From Candidatus Alcyoniella australis (GTDB lineage Bacteria; Lernaellota; Lernaellaia; JAVCCG01; Alcyoniellaceae): a stretch of DNA of 32,585 nt. A program made the translations under genes and the position numbers. Below are positions 17,194 to 25,460 of this stretch, in pieces (positions within the stretch are counted from its first letter, which is position 1; each line of letters opens with the position of its first letter). The notes below the pieces were generated by a model that saw nothing but the letters and a program-made list of their open reading frames with translations, did not search any database and was not told the origin of the DNA. The stretch spans positions 1-32,585 of the forward strand of contig JAVCCG010000143.1 in assembly GCA_030765605.1 (NCBI GenBank). Reading direction: 5' to 3'.

Positions 17194-18462
17194 TTAAAAT
17201 CGGCTCTGGGCCTTGATCGGCTTGTCCAGCAGTTCGTCCTGGCAGTCGTGGATTTTGACGATCGCCTCCAGCAGCTGATCCATGTCGCTTTGGTCGCCCA
17301 TGAAGATCGGATAGTGCATCCACAGCGACTCGGCGTAGGCCGCGTGCTCGGCGTTGGGACAGCTGACCTGGTCGGCGGTCAGCTCATCGCCGTAACGCTC
17401 GCGGATCGTCGGGTAGTCGCTGGCGCGCAGTTTGAACAGCGCGTTTTGGTAGACCGGCACGTAGAAGTACGGGTCGTTTTCAAATCCCTCGGCAGTCAGC
17501 GCGGCGCTGAACTGATCGCGGGTGATCTCCCAGGCATCGGGCACGAACTTGAAAATGAACTGGTAGGCGTGCAGCCGCGTGATTCGCTCGTCCCACTTGA
17601 GGGTTTTTACATATCCCAGGCCGTCGAGCTTGTCGCTTAAGTAGCGGATGTTGCGCTCGCGGCGCAGGGTGTACTCCTCGAGCCGATCAAGCTGGCAGCA
17701 GAGCACCGCGCATTCCCACTCGGCCAGGCGGAAGTTCCAGCCGAAAAGCTGGTCCTCAAAGTTGCAGTAGAACTCTTCCTTGCGGCCGCAATTGATCAGG
17801 CTGTGGCACTTCTCCATCAGCTCGCGATCCGAGGTGATGATCATTCCACCTTCGCCCGCGGTGAGCAGCTTGCTCGACTGAAAGCTGAAGGTGCCCAGAT
17901 GGCCGATGGAGCCCGCGCCGCGGCCTTTCCACTGGCCGCCGTGGGCGTGAGCGCAGTCCTCGACCACGATCAGGTCGTGCTTTTCCGCGATTTCCATCAG
18001 CCGGTCCATGTCGGCAAAACGGCAGCCCAGATGCACGGGGACGATCGCTTTTGTCTTGTCCGTGATCTTGCGCTCAACATCGTCGGGATCAATGCAGTAG
18101 GTGTCGGGGTCCACGTCGGCGAAAACCGGCACGGCGTTGATCAGCGCCGGGGCCTGGCAGGTGGCGATCCAGGTATAGGGGGTGGTAATTACCTCGTCGC
18201 CGGCCTTGACCCCTGCGGCGCGCAGGGCAACGTAGATCGCGTCGGTGCCGTTGGAGCAGGCGATGCCGTACTTGGCGCCCTGGAATTGCGCGAAGCGCTC
18301 GTTGAGCTTGGTGGCCCAGGTGTTGGGCGAGGGGTATCCGCCCCAGTTGCCGCTTTCCAGAACCTCGATCAAGGCCTTTTTCTCGGCATCGGAACCTTGG
18401 GGGTATTCGGCGAACGGTTCGCTGCGAACCGGCGTGCCGCCGTTAATCGCCAGTTTGGACAT
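17194..18462 (-). CDS. DegT/DnrJ/EryC1/StrS aminotransferase
   Basis: PLP-dependent sugar aminotransferase (aspartate aminotransferase fold). It starts KLAINGGTPVRSEPF, a beginning shared with the scyllo-inosose aminotransferase and AHBA-synthase branch. Other motifs are ACSNGTDAIYVALRAAGV (cofactor phosphate site), EVITTPYTWIAT, VVEDCAHAHGG with the PLP-ring Asp, and the lysine SFQSSKLLTAGEGG (K198, Schiff base). 422 aa is normal for this branch. The ATG has GGAGGAG 4 bases upstream and lies 20 bases inside the 3' end of the preceding lipoprotein gene. With the Gfo/Idh dehydrogenase next to it, an oxidation-transamination pair acting on a sugar or cyclitol is likely. No nucleotidyltransferase or glycosyltransferase is visible here to confirm an NDP-sugar route. 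Confidence 0.93.
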   Translation of the reverse strand: MSKLAINGGTPVRSEPFAEYPQGSDAEKKALIEVLESGNWGGYPSPNTWATKLNERFAQFQGAKYGIACSNGTDAIYVALRAAGVKAGDEVITTPYTWIATCQAPALINAVPVFADVDPDTYCIDPDDVERKITDKTKAIVPVHLGCRFADMDRLMEIAEKHDLIVVEDCAHAHGGQWKGRGAGSIGHLGTFSFQSSKLLTAGEGGMIITSDRELMEKCHSLINCGRKEEFYCNFEDQLFGWNFRLAEWECAVLCCQLDRLEEYTLRRERNIRYLSDKLDGLGYVKTLKWDERITRLHAYQFIFKFVPDAWEITRDQFSAALTAEGFENDPYFYVPVYQNALFKLRASDYPTIRERYGDELTADQVSCPNAEHAAYAESLWMHYPIFMGDQSDMDQLLEAIVKIHDCQDELLDKPIKAQSRF

Positions 18463-20368
18463 GCTGCTCCTCCGTTTCTACGAGCCGGGCGCGGTGTCCC
18501 GGAGATGAGTCCCAGGCGAAACTTTCGCCGGGCCGCTCGATCTCGCAAAGGATCTTGTACAGCCCCAGCAGGCTCGAGATGTTGTGCTGAACGTAGTCGA
18601 TGCGGATGTCGTAATTATCGGTAGATTCGAAAAAACCGCCCAACGCCTTGTAGGGGTAACGCAGGTAGATCGCGTTAAAGCGGTTGAACTGGCAACGCTG
18701 TTGGAAAACGGCCGAGAGCTTGAGCGCCTCGAGCCAAGCGGACCCATCGTCGCCCGCGTACTGAGACAGGCGATAGGCAGCGGCCAGCCCCTCGGCGCGT
18801 GTAGCCGTGGGAGTAGACTGGGCGCGTCCGGAGAAGATTCCGTTGAGCTCCGGGTAGCGGTTGTCGCGCGACTGCTTGTCCACGATGCTGCGCGCCAGGC
18901 GATAGACGTGGGTCTTGTAGTGCTCGTGCGGCGCGATGCGGTACAGCTCGTTAAGCCCGATCATCAGCCAGTGGTCGGCCAGCAGCCGCTGGTCGGGCAC
19001 GTCCTTGTCGCGCACGTTGATCAGCCAGTCCGCGCCGCGCACCGCGGTTTCGATGTAGCGTTGGTCGGGCTCGAACTGGTAGAGCCGCACCAGACCCAAA
19101 ATCGCTTCGCCCGGGTAGTACATCGAATCGAACTGCTCGTCGGGTCCGGATTCCAGGTCGTACTTGCTGACGAAGTGGCCGTCGGGCTCCTGGGCCGCCA
19201 TCAGGTATTGGGCGAGCTGACGGGCGCGGCCGATAAACTGGGTATCGTGGCTAAGCTCGGTGTACTTGCAGATCGCGATCAACGCCAGGCCGTTGCCGCC
19301 GAGCTTGACCACCTGTCGCGATTGGCCGCGCTTCATTTTGGTCGAGACCACGGCGTAATAGGCCTCGTCCGCGAGTTTGACCGGCTCGACCTTGGTCATC
19401 AGGAAGCCCAGGGCGTCGCGCGCCTTGTCGCGCAGTCGCACATCGCCGCTGACCTGGTACAGCTCCATCATTGCGTAGATCGTGCCCGCGTGGCGCAGCA
19501 GGTTGTACGATGGGGACTGCTTGTCCAGCTGCGGACGGTAGGTGTAGACGAACTTGCCCTCGTCGTCCGTGATCGTAATCAGATAGTCGCCGCCGTTTTT
19601 GCAGGCGCGTTGGAGTCCGGCGCTGGATGTGTCCAGCTCGAGCGGCAGGCCGCGCGCGTAGACCACGAGGCGCGAGCTGTCGTCGGGATGCTCGGAAAAA
19701 TCGACGAAATCGACGAAACAGAACTGAAGCCCCTCGACCGTGCCGTCGAGGCAGTCGTTCATGATCTTGCCGTAGACCCGGATCTCGAGATAATTCTTAA
19801 AGGCGTTTTTCCGACGGCGGCCGTCGTCGCCCATCAGGTAGTGGCTGAGCACCTCCTCGGGCGTGAAGACCATCAACGGTCTGGTGTCGAACAGCAGCCC
19901 CTGGCGACTCATGTCATAACGATACTTGCGGACCGAGCCCCAGGCCTGCTGCGAACCGGTGGAGTCGACCACCGCGATTCTAATCCAGCCGCCAACGAGC
20001 GAGCGTTGACGATCCATCCGCTTGAGCACCGAACAGGCCGCGACCACCGATTCGTAGATGTTTTGCTCGTCGCCGTGGGCCACCAGCGCGGGCAGTTTAT
20101 CCAAAGCCACGCTGATTACCAGCGGTCGGCGACCGCGCTTGAACAGCTCGGGGAATTCATCGCGCTTGGGCGGCTGGGGCGTGCCGTACAGCTCGCCGCG
20201 AGCCACTTGGAGCAGGTAACTCATCTGGGCCTGGTCCAGCTCCAGCGACGTAAGCTCGTAGAATCCGCCTTGCCCCAGGCGGCATTGCGGAGGTCCGCAG
20301 CTCAGCGTACCCAGGGCGCAAAGTACGGCCAGAGCAATGAAAATTACTATAAATCGGAGGTGTTTCAT
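18443..20368 (-). CDS. Large lipoprotein with helical-toroid-like C-terminal domain
   Basis: Unrecognised 641-residue lipoprotein. The leader IVIFIALAVLCALGTLSC ends in a lipobox Cys at residue 24. Residues 35-260 are mixed alpha/beta and contain RPLVISVALDKLPALVAHG and the aromatic CFVDFVDF. From about 290 to 620 there are repeated helix pairs with similar starts: HAGTIYAMMELYQ, GGNGLALIAICKYTE, YPGEAILGLVRLYQ, DHWLMIGLNELYR, RAEGLAAAYRLSQ and VQHNISSLLGLYK. Six or seven such hairpins suggest an (alpha/alpha) barrel like those of glycosidases, epimerases and lyases acting on polysaccharides. The conserved Glu/Asp/His at each hairpin start would line the central cavity. It is the first gene of the six-gene operon and its 3' end overlaps the DegT start by 20 bases. 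An enzyme on extracellular glycans is a guess. Confidence 0.7.
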   Translation of the reverse strand: MKHLRFIVIFIALAVLCALGTLSCGPPQCRLGQGGFYELTSLELDQAQMSYLLQVARGELYGTPQPPKRDEFPELFKRGRRPLVISVALDKLPALVAHGDEQNIYESVVAACSVLKRMDRQRSLVGGWIRIAVVDSTGSQQAWGSVRKYRYDMSRQGLLFDTRPLMVFTPEEVLSHYLMGDDGRRRKNAFKNYLEIRVYGKIMNDCLDGTVEGLQFCFVDFVDFSEHPDDSSRLVVYARGLPLELDTSSAGLQRACKNGGDYLITITDDEGKFVYTYRPQLDKQSPSYNLLRHAGTIYAMMELYQVSGDVRLRDKARDALGFLMTKVEPVKLADEAYYAVVSTKMKRGQSRQVVKLGGNGLALIAICKYTELSHDTQFIGRARQLAQYLMAAQEPDGHFVSKYDLESGPDEQFDSMYYPGEAILGLVRLYQFEPDQRYIETAVRGADWLINVRDKDVPDQRLLADHWLMIGLNELYRIAPHEHYKTHVYRLARSIVDKQSRDNRYPELNGIFSGRAQSTPTATRAEGLAAAYRLSQYAGDDGSAWLEALKLSAVFQQRCQFNRFNAIYLRYPYKALGGFFESTDNYDIRIDYVQHNISSLLGLYKILCEIERPGESFAWDSSPGHRARLVETEEQHVQTGD

Positions 20369-20551
20369 GATTGGAAAATTCCTTAGAGAACAGGCAAGAA
20401 TCCTAACAGCGCGTTGCCGCGGGTGTCAACGTTGATCCAGCCGCTCCAACCGTCGAATCAGGCTGATGAACAGCTTGCTAATTTACAGTTGACCGAATAT
20501 GAACAGGGCTCTGAGCCAATGCGGAAAAATGCCGAGGAGGCGGATCACCCG

Positions 20552-21421
20552 ATGAACGATTGGCCGATCGAAAAGGGTTTTACACCAGTGGTGGCCCAGG
20601 CGTTGCGCAAAGCGGTGGAGTCCGCGCCCCGCGGCGCGATCCTCGCGCTGGATTGGGACGAGACCTGCGTACACGGCGACGCCGGGGATTCGGTGTTCTG
20701 GGGCATGGCCCTGGAGCTGCTCTACGCTGTGGACCAGCCGTGCTTCTGGGAACTGATGGACCAGGGCGAATCCGCGCGGGCAGCACGTGCCGCAATCCAG
20801 AGTCGCGACGGCGATGCCCTGTGCTGCGCAATCAGCGAGCGTTACGAGCAGGTGCTCGCACAGCAGGGTCCGCAGAGCGCCTACACCTGGCAAAGCCGGT
20901 TGCTGGCCGGGCTCACGCCGTTGCAGCTCTCGCGCCGCATTCGACGTGTGCTGCGAGCGCAGGTCGGGCAGCCGCCCGGGCTGCACAGGTTGGCGGACGG
21001 ACGGCAGATCCGCCTGGGAATGACTGCGCGTGCGCCGATGCGCGATCTGGCGCATCTGGCGCGTAAGCACGGGATGCGCGTCGTGGTTATCTCCGTGAGC
21101 CACGTCCAGGCTGTGCTCGCGGCGGCCGAGCTGACAAAGTTTCCCGCGCACCTGGTGTTGGGCAACCGGACCCATCCGCGCGGAGATCGCCTAGGCATGC
21201 GGCTGGCGATTCCGGTGATCTACGGGCCGGGCAAGGTCGCGGCGCTGCGCATGGCATGCGGTGCTGATCCCTGGATCGCAATCGGCGACTCGGACTTCGA
21301 TCTGCCGCTACTGCAATCGGCTCGCTGCCTGGGCATGCTGATACATCCGCTGGACCCCGCGCTGATAAAGCGCGCCGCAGAGCTGGGGATCATGGTCGAG
21401 CCGCGCCCATCCGGGCATTGA
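20552..21421 (+). CDS. HAD-superfamily phosphatase-like protein
   Basis: Cytosolic HAD-fold hydrolase. Motif I is ALDWDETCVHGD with nucleophile D34 and acid/base D36, motif II is VVVISVS near residue 178, and motif IV is IAIGDSDFDLPLL with D246 and D250. A cap domain rich in helices lies between motifs I and II (about 45-150). That layout is the phosphoserine-phosphatase-like C1 type. The start is set at 20552, preceded by AGGAGG at 20535-20540 (11-base gap). In-frame ATG 20519 and TTG 20414 are less likely. The gene is divergent from the sugar-enzyme operon and 183 bp from it, and overlaps the first bases of the next open frame. Phosphatase activity is the family expectation, the substrate is unknown. 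Confidence 0.82.
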   Translation: MNDWPIEKGFTPVVAQALRKAVESAPRGAILALDWDETCVHGDAGDSVFWGMALELLYAVDQPCFWELMDQGESARAARAAIQSRDGDALCCAISERYEQVLAQQGPQSAYTWQSRLLAGLTPLQLSRRIRRVLRAQVGQPPGLHRLADGRQIRLGMTARAPMRDLAHLARKHGMRVVVISVSHVQAVLAAAELTKFPAHLVLGNRTHPRGDRLGMRLAIPVIYGPGKVAALRMACGADPWIAIGDSDFDLPLLQSARCLGMLIHPLDPALIKRAAELGIMVEPRPSGH

Positions 21422-21477
21422 TCTGTCCAATGGGCGGTAATATCATGAGTAAGCCGATTTCCAATGGGGGGCCGAGG

Positions 21478-22272
21478 ATGGCACGTCGCGCACTGAGCAT
21501 CGCAATCGCATTGGTTCTATTCCTCGCCGCGGGCGCTACGGCGCAGTTCGCCAAGCCGCAGATCATGGACCGCGAGTCCGGGTTCTCGCGCATCATGTGG
21601 CTCGAGGACGACGCTACGCTGTACAACATGCGTTGGACCGTGAAGCGCTTTGAGCGCGACGGCCGCAAGTTCTATCTCTACGATGGCCAGGGCGACAACG
21701 GCAAGTCCGGGGCCGAGCGCATCGATTGGACCGAGGAATCGAGCGTCGAGATCTGCGACAGCGGCATGCTGCGCACGCAGTATTGGAAAAAGGTCAGCAG
21801 CGGCGCCGAGCAGATGACCTGGGATCTGCGCTACGACTGGACCGCGCACAAGCTTAGCTACCGTTTCGAGGATCGCGTCGCGGGCAAGGTTGAGGAGCAA
21901 CAGATCGCCATCGCGGACGATGCCTGGCCCGGCGACGCGCTGAACTTCCTGCTGCGCGGTTTTCCGTTCGAGCGCGGCGCGGGCTACAAAGTCACCGGCA
22001 ACCTGCTGATGACCGACGGCTCGGTGCTCGGCGGTCACATCATTCACCACGGCGAGGAGCGGATTAAAACCGTCTTCGGCGAGATCGACTGCTACAAGCT
22101 CGAACTCAAGCCCACCGGCGCGCTGGGTTGGGTGGCGCCGGATATGTTCATGTGGTTCACCAAGGCCGCACCGCATTGCTGGGTGCGTTACGACGGACGC
22201 GACGAGGGATTTATCAAGCCGCGAACCAAGAACGTGCTGCTCCAGTTCGAGCCGGCCGAGGCAATCAAGTAA
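21478..22272 (+). CDS. Secreted DUF3108-like protein
   Basis: Exported protein of about 264 aa. The ATG at 21478 begins a signal peptide, MARRALSIAIALVLFLAAG, with cleavage after ATA. In-frame ATG 21445 would add 11 residues and cannot be excluded. The mature part is all beta, with strands such as KFYLYDGQGD, KLSYRFEDRV and IKTVFGEIDCYKLELKPTG, then MFMWFTKAAPHCWVRYDG near the end. The order 'converted-to-readable beta strand, CYKLELKPTG, W-F-T-K...P...VRYDG' is like DUF3108 proteins, which are periplasmic and of unknown function. No catalytic residues are apparent. It follows the HAD gene closely and may share its transcript. Confidence 0.72.
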   Translation: MARRALSIAIALVLFLAAGATAQFAKPQIMDRESGFSRIMWLEDDATLYNMRWTVKRFERDGRKFYLYDGQGDNGKSGAERIDWTEESSVEICDSGMLRTQYWKKVSSGAEQMTWDLRYDWTAHKLSYRFEDRVAGKVEEQQIAIADDAWPGDALNFLLRGFPFERGAGYKVTGNLLMTDGSVLGGHIIHHGEERIKTVFGEIDCYKLELKPTGALGWVAPDMFMWFTKAAPHCWVRYDGRDEGFIKPRTKNVLLQFEPAEAIK

Positions 22273-22293
22273 AGCTTCTCAACCCGCACGGCT

Positions 22294-22322
22294 AAAAAAA
22301 ACGGAACGCCGATCGGCGTCCC
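22294..22322 (-). terminator. Rho-independent terminator of the ferritin-like gene
   Basis: Arms 22303-22310 and 22315-22322 pair over 8 bp (GGGACGCC with GGCGUUCC in the minus-strand RNA, one G-U) around a GATC loop, and eight T residues follow on the minus strand (22294-22301). It starts 26 bases after the ferritin-like stop. The plus strand has no T run, so it is directional. Confidence 0.85.
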
Positions 22323-22347
22323 GCCTGTTGATTGTTTCCGCTGTGCC

Positions 22348-22833
22348 TCAGCCCTGGTCGAGCGTTTTAAGCAATCCGATCAGTTTGCGTAGGTGATCGC
22401 GCTCCTGCTCGACCAGCTCGTCGATGATCCCGTGGGCCTCAGCCGCGACGATCGGACGCATCTCCGAGTAGTAGAGGATCGAGTCGCGCTCGAACTGCAT
22501 CGCGGTCTTAATCAAGCTGGCCGCGTCCTGATCCATGTAGGTCTGCTTGACGGTCTGCTTGTCGTCCTCGAACACGCCCTGGTCGGAGAGCAGCTGCAGC
22601 CCGGCCATGTAATCCCAGAAGTCCCACGACAGCTCTGTTCGATGCTCGCCGAACTGTTCGAGCAGCTTGCTAAACGATTCCCCGTGGCTTTTCTCTTCGC
22701 CCGCGAGGAAGGAGAACACCGAGCGCATCTCCTCGTCCTGAGCCTTGTCGGCCAGGGCGTTGTAGAACGCTTCGCCCTTGCGCTCGATCTCGATCGCCTT
22801 GTCCAGGATCTCACCGGTCTTGTAATACGGCAT
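22348..22833 (-). CDS. Ferritin-like (rubrerythrin-type, COG1633) protein
   Basis: Four-helix-bundle di-iron protein. Two ligand-type pairs are visible: EIERKGEAFY with EEKSHGESF in the first half, and QFERDSILYYSEM with EQERDHLRKL in the second, i.e. Glu...ExxH repeated. It lacks the CxxC rubredoxin domain of classical rubrerythrin, so it belongs to the stand-alone ferritin-like group. These proteins handle iron or peroxide in anaerobes, but the activity of this one is not determined by sequence. The start at 22833 has GGAG 6 bases upstream. An ATG four codons earlier (22845) lacks a ribosome site. 161 aa is normal. Monocistronic, closed by a clear terminator. Confidence 0.85.
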   Translation of the reverse strand: MPYYKTGEILDKAIEIERKGEAFYNALADKAQDEEMRSVFSFLAGEEKSHGESFSKLLEQFGEHRTELSWDFWDYMAGLQLLSDQGVFEDDKQTVKQTYMDQDAASLIKTAMQFERDSILYYSEMRPIVAAEAHGIIDELVEQERDHLRKLIGLLKTLDQG

Positions 22834-23006
22834 TAAGCACTCCACGTTTGGGGGACGGCCTTGGGATCACAAGCAATGATCTGGGCTGTCCAGAATTGCA
22901 TGTAAAAGATAACACCGACTTTGGCACAGTCAAGCAAGGGAGGTCTGTCGGCAGGGGCGGGCGGCATGATATTCTCAATCCCGGATATTTCGTCATGGAG
23001 ATTGCC

Positions 23007-24146
23007 ATGCACAGAGGATTATTGATCAGCGTTCTGGTGTTGTTGTGCGCGGCCTGCGTGCTGCTCGGCGCGTGTACGGCCGACGACGACGATGACGACA
23101 GCGGGCCGGACGACGACCTTGACGACGATGACGCCGCAGGGGACGACGACAGCGGCGACGATGACGACACGGCGGACGACGACGAAGCATTCATCCCGCC
23201 CACGCCGATCTACGGCTATTACGAGGAGGCGCACCGCAACAACTTTGATTGGTTGAGGGCCCAGCTGCCTACTCTGGCGCAGTACGAGCTGACCCTGCTG
23301 CTGGGCATGACCGATGAGATGCTGGGCGATGCCGACCTACTGGCGTTTCTGCGCGACGCGGAAACAGCGGGCGTGGCGGTGCGCGCCTGGATCCTGCTGC
23401 CGTATTCCGAAGGCTACTGGCCCAGCGAGGCCAACGCCGAGCTGTTCGCCGAGGTGGCGTTGGATTACGCCCAGTGGTTCATCGACAACCAGCTGGCCAT
23501 CGAGTGGATCGTGGTCGACATGGAGACCAGCGTCAACGTGATCGGCGACCTGACGCGCATGCTGCAAGAGGGGCGCTACGCCGACGCTCTGCTGGTGCTG
23601 ATCGAGCACCTCGACCCGCAGCGCTTTGCCCAGGCCTCGGAGGTCTACAACCAGCTCAACGACGAGCTGCGCGCCATGGGCATGCGCTCGATGGTGGTCA
23701 CCGCGCCGATGTTCCTCGACGATCTTTTTGACCAGGACTGCACGATCCAGGATGCGATGGACATCCCGGTCTCCACCGTGGAGTGGGACGAGGTCTCGAC
23801 CATGGTCTACACCACGACCTACAACTCGACGCTGGGCATGGATTTCGGGCCCGACCTGGTCTACAGCTACGCCCGGACCACTATCGAACATTATCCGCAC
23901 AACGCCTCGATTGCCCTGGGCATCTCCGGCGAGTACGAGGATTATCAAACGCTAGCGGACGAGGTCGCCGCGTCCAAGGCCGCGGGCATCGAGCGCATCC
24001 AGATCTACAACTTCCGCGGCGCGCAGAACCGCGACGATTACGAGCAGTGGCACCAGGCGCTGTATGCCGAGCCTGAGCAGCCGCCGGAAGAGGGCGCTGT
24101 CATGGTCTTGCGCGAGCTGCTCAAGTTGGCCGATCTGCTTTTTTAG
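23007..24146 (+). CDS. Asp-rich-linker lipoprotein with TIM-barrel-like domain
   Basis: Lipoprotein of 379 aa. GGAG 6 bases before ATG 23007 fixes the start, and an in-frame ATG at 22995 is four codons longer. The leader ends LLGAC (C23) and is followed by an Asp run of about 35 residues (mostly D with a few G, S, A and T), a stretch that is presumably extended and may bind calcium. The globular part (about 60-360) begins PPTPIYGYYEEAHRNNFDWL and contains AWILLPYSEGYW, AIEWIVVDMETSV, SMVVTAPMFLDDL, VSTMVYTTTYNS and ASIALGISGEYEDY. Strand endings carrying D/E in this order look like a (beta/alpha)8 glycosidase-type barrel, with VDME as the most active-site-like. I do not know the family. Eleven bases separate it from the next lipoprotein, so they are co-transcribed. 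Confidence 0.78.
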   Translation: MHRGLLISVLVLLCAACVLLGACTADDDDDDSGPDDDLDDDDAAGDDDSGDDDDTADDDEAFIPPTPIYGYYEEAHRNNFDWLRAQLPTLAQYELTLLLGMTDEMLGDADLLAFLRDAETAGVAVRAWILLPYSEGYWPSEANAELFAEVALDYAQWFIDNQLAIEWIVVDMETSVNVIGDLTRMLQEGRYADALLVLIEHLDPQRFAQASEVYNQLNDELRAMGMRSMVVTAPMFLDDLFDQDCTIQDAMDIPVSTVEWDEVSTMVYTTTYNSTLGMDFGPDLVYSYARTTIEHYPHNASIALGISGEYEDYQTLADEVAASKAAGIERIQIYNFRGAQNRDDYEQWHQALYAEPEQPPEEGAVMVLRELLKLADLLF

Positions 24147-24157
24147 GGAGAACGTAA

Positions 24158-25414
24158 ATGTGCTCCAAGCGCATATCGACCTTGCTGCTCGCGCTGATGC
24201 TCTGCGCCTCTTTGGCGATCATCGCCTGCGATCGGGATGGCGATGATGATGACGATCAGGCGGACGATGACTCCAACGATGACGACGCAACCGGAGACGA
24301 CGACAGCGGCGGAGACGACGACATCGTGGACGACGACGACGATCTGTTTCCACCCGACGAGCAGCAGCCGCTGTACGAGAAAGGTCAAATCCTCGAGCCG
24401 GACTCGCTTGAGTGCTTCAACTTCGAGACCGGGGAGTATCAACTCAACTGCAATCACCACGGATCGACCATCGCACAGCTGCCCGAGGGCTCGATGGCCG
24501 TGGTCTGGTATCACGGTGTTGCGGAGAAGTCGCCCGACGCGCGCATCGTCTGGTCGCGCCTGGCCCCTGGGGAGCGCGAATGGCCTTGGCCCGAGGTGCT
24601 CTACGACGAGCCGCTGCGCTCCGAGGGGAACCCCGCGCTGTGGGTTCACGAGGACGGCACGCTCTACGTGTTCTTTGTCACGATCTTCGGCGAGGGTTGG
24701 CCCCAGTCGTATCTGCGGCTGATCCGCTCGTTTGACAACGGCGCGACCTGGGACAACCCGCTGGAGCTGCGCGAGCGCTATTGCTGGATGGCGCGCCATC
24801 GGCCGGTGCGGCTGGGCAACGGCGAGTTGCTGCTGCCGCTGTACAACGAGTGCCTGGCCTACCCGGTATTTATCCGCTCCACCGACGACTTCGCCACATG
24901 GACCGAGGAGGCGCACCTGAACTTCGAGTATTACCGCCAACACCCGGGCCAGATCCAACCCGCGTGCATTGTGCTCGAGGGCGACGTGATCACGGCGCTG
25001 ACCCGCGACGGCATGCCCTCGAATCGCATCAAGCGCATGATCAGCCTCGACGGCGGCCTTAATTGGGGCCCGAGCATCCCGCTGGACCTGCCCAACAGCG
25101 GCACGTCGATCGACCAGGTGCGGTTGCTCGACGGCAGCGTGGTGGTGGTCTTCAACAACAGCCAGGAGCGGCGCTTTCCGTTGAGCGTGGCCCTGAGCCA
25201 CGACGGCGGCGAGACCTTCGACGCGATCCGCAACATCGACGACGAGTGCGAGGGGGAGGGCTGCTCCTACGCCTATCCCTCGATCGCGCAGAACACGCTG
25301 GACGGCACGATCTGGGTCTCCTACAGCGTGGGCCGCTCGACCATCGGCTGGGTGCAGTTCAACGAGCGCTGGCTGATGGACGGCGATGAGCAGCCGAACA
25401 TCCCGTCAAAATAA
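24158..25414 (+). CDS. Asp-rich-linker lipoprotein, sialidase/BNR propeller
   Basis: Lipoprotein of 418 aa with lipobox AIIAC (C24), a DDDDD-rich linker to about residue 67 and then a six-bladed propeller. Asp-box (BNR) repeats are visible as SFDNGATWDNP, STDDFATWTE, SLDGGLNWGPS and SHDGGETFDA. The start NHHGSTIAQLPEGSMAVVWYHG and the EGNPALWVHEDGTLYVFF stretch resemble the exo-alpha-sialidase / BNR_2 family. Arginines that would form the sialic-acid triad cannot be assigned with confidence, so hydrolase versus binding protein stays open. GGGAGA precedes the ATG by about 7 bases. It is the second gene of a two-gene unit and converges on the SDR gene. The shared anchor and linker of the two proteins suggest both sit on the outer face of the cell. 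Confidence 0.82.
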   Translation: MCSKRISTLLLALMLCASLAIIACDRDGDDDDDQADDDSNDDDATGDDDSGGDDDIVDDDDDLFPPDEQQPLYEKGQILEPDSLECFNFETGEYQLNCNHHGSTIAQLPEGSMAVVWYHGVAEKSPDARIVWSRLAPGEREWPWPEVLYDEPLRSEGNPALWVHEDGTLYVFFVTIFGEGWPQSYLRLIRSFDNGATWDNPLELRERYCWMARHRPVRLGNGELLLPLYNECLAYPVFIRSTDDFATWTEEAHLNFEYYRQHPGQIQPACIVLEGDVITALTRDGMPSNRIKRMISLDGGLNWGPSIPLDLPNSGTSIDQVRLLDGSVVVVFNNSQERRFPLSVALSHDGGETFDAIRNIDDECEGEGCSYAYPSIAQNTLDGTIWVSYSVGRSTIGWVQFNERWLMDGDEQPNIPSK

Positions 25415-25437
25415 AACGACCCCGGATTGCTCCGGGG
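25411..25437 (-). terminator. Terminator between convergent propeller and SDR genes
   Basis: Arms 25420-25426 and 25431-25437 (CCCCGGA and TCCGGGG) form a perfect 7-bp hairpin with a TTGC loop. On the minus strand it is followed by TCGTTTTATTTT, giving a good terminator for the SDR gene. The plus strand has only CCGTT after it, so it may act weakly there. Confidence 0.75.
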
Positions 25438-25460
25438 CCGTTACTGCGCACGAACTCTGG

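Noticed and set aside
17165-17323. N-terminal extension of the Gfo/Idh frame
   Set aside because: It would overlap the DegT 3' end, has low-complexity residues, and the ATG at 17164 has an excellent GGAGG ribosome site directly before the Rossmann strand.
18584-20386. 600-codon open frame on the plus strand opposite the large lipoprotein
   Set aside because: Antisense frame with no domain. The minus-strand gene has a lipobox, ordered helical repeats and operon spacing.
22921-22937. Sigma54-like sequence TTGGCACAGTCAAGCAA upstream of the Asp-rich lipoprotein
   Set aside because: The GG to GC spacing is one base short (9 rather than 10) and the TTGC element is not intact.
23083-23185. Repetitive GAC/GAT tract that looks like a microsatellite
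   Set aside because: It is in frame and encodes the Asp linker of a lipoprotein, with codons varying between GAC and GAT, so it is coding low complexity rather than a non-coding repeat.
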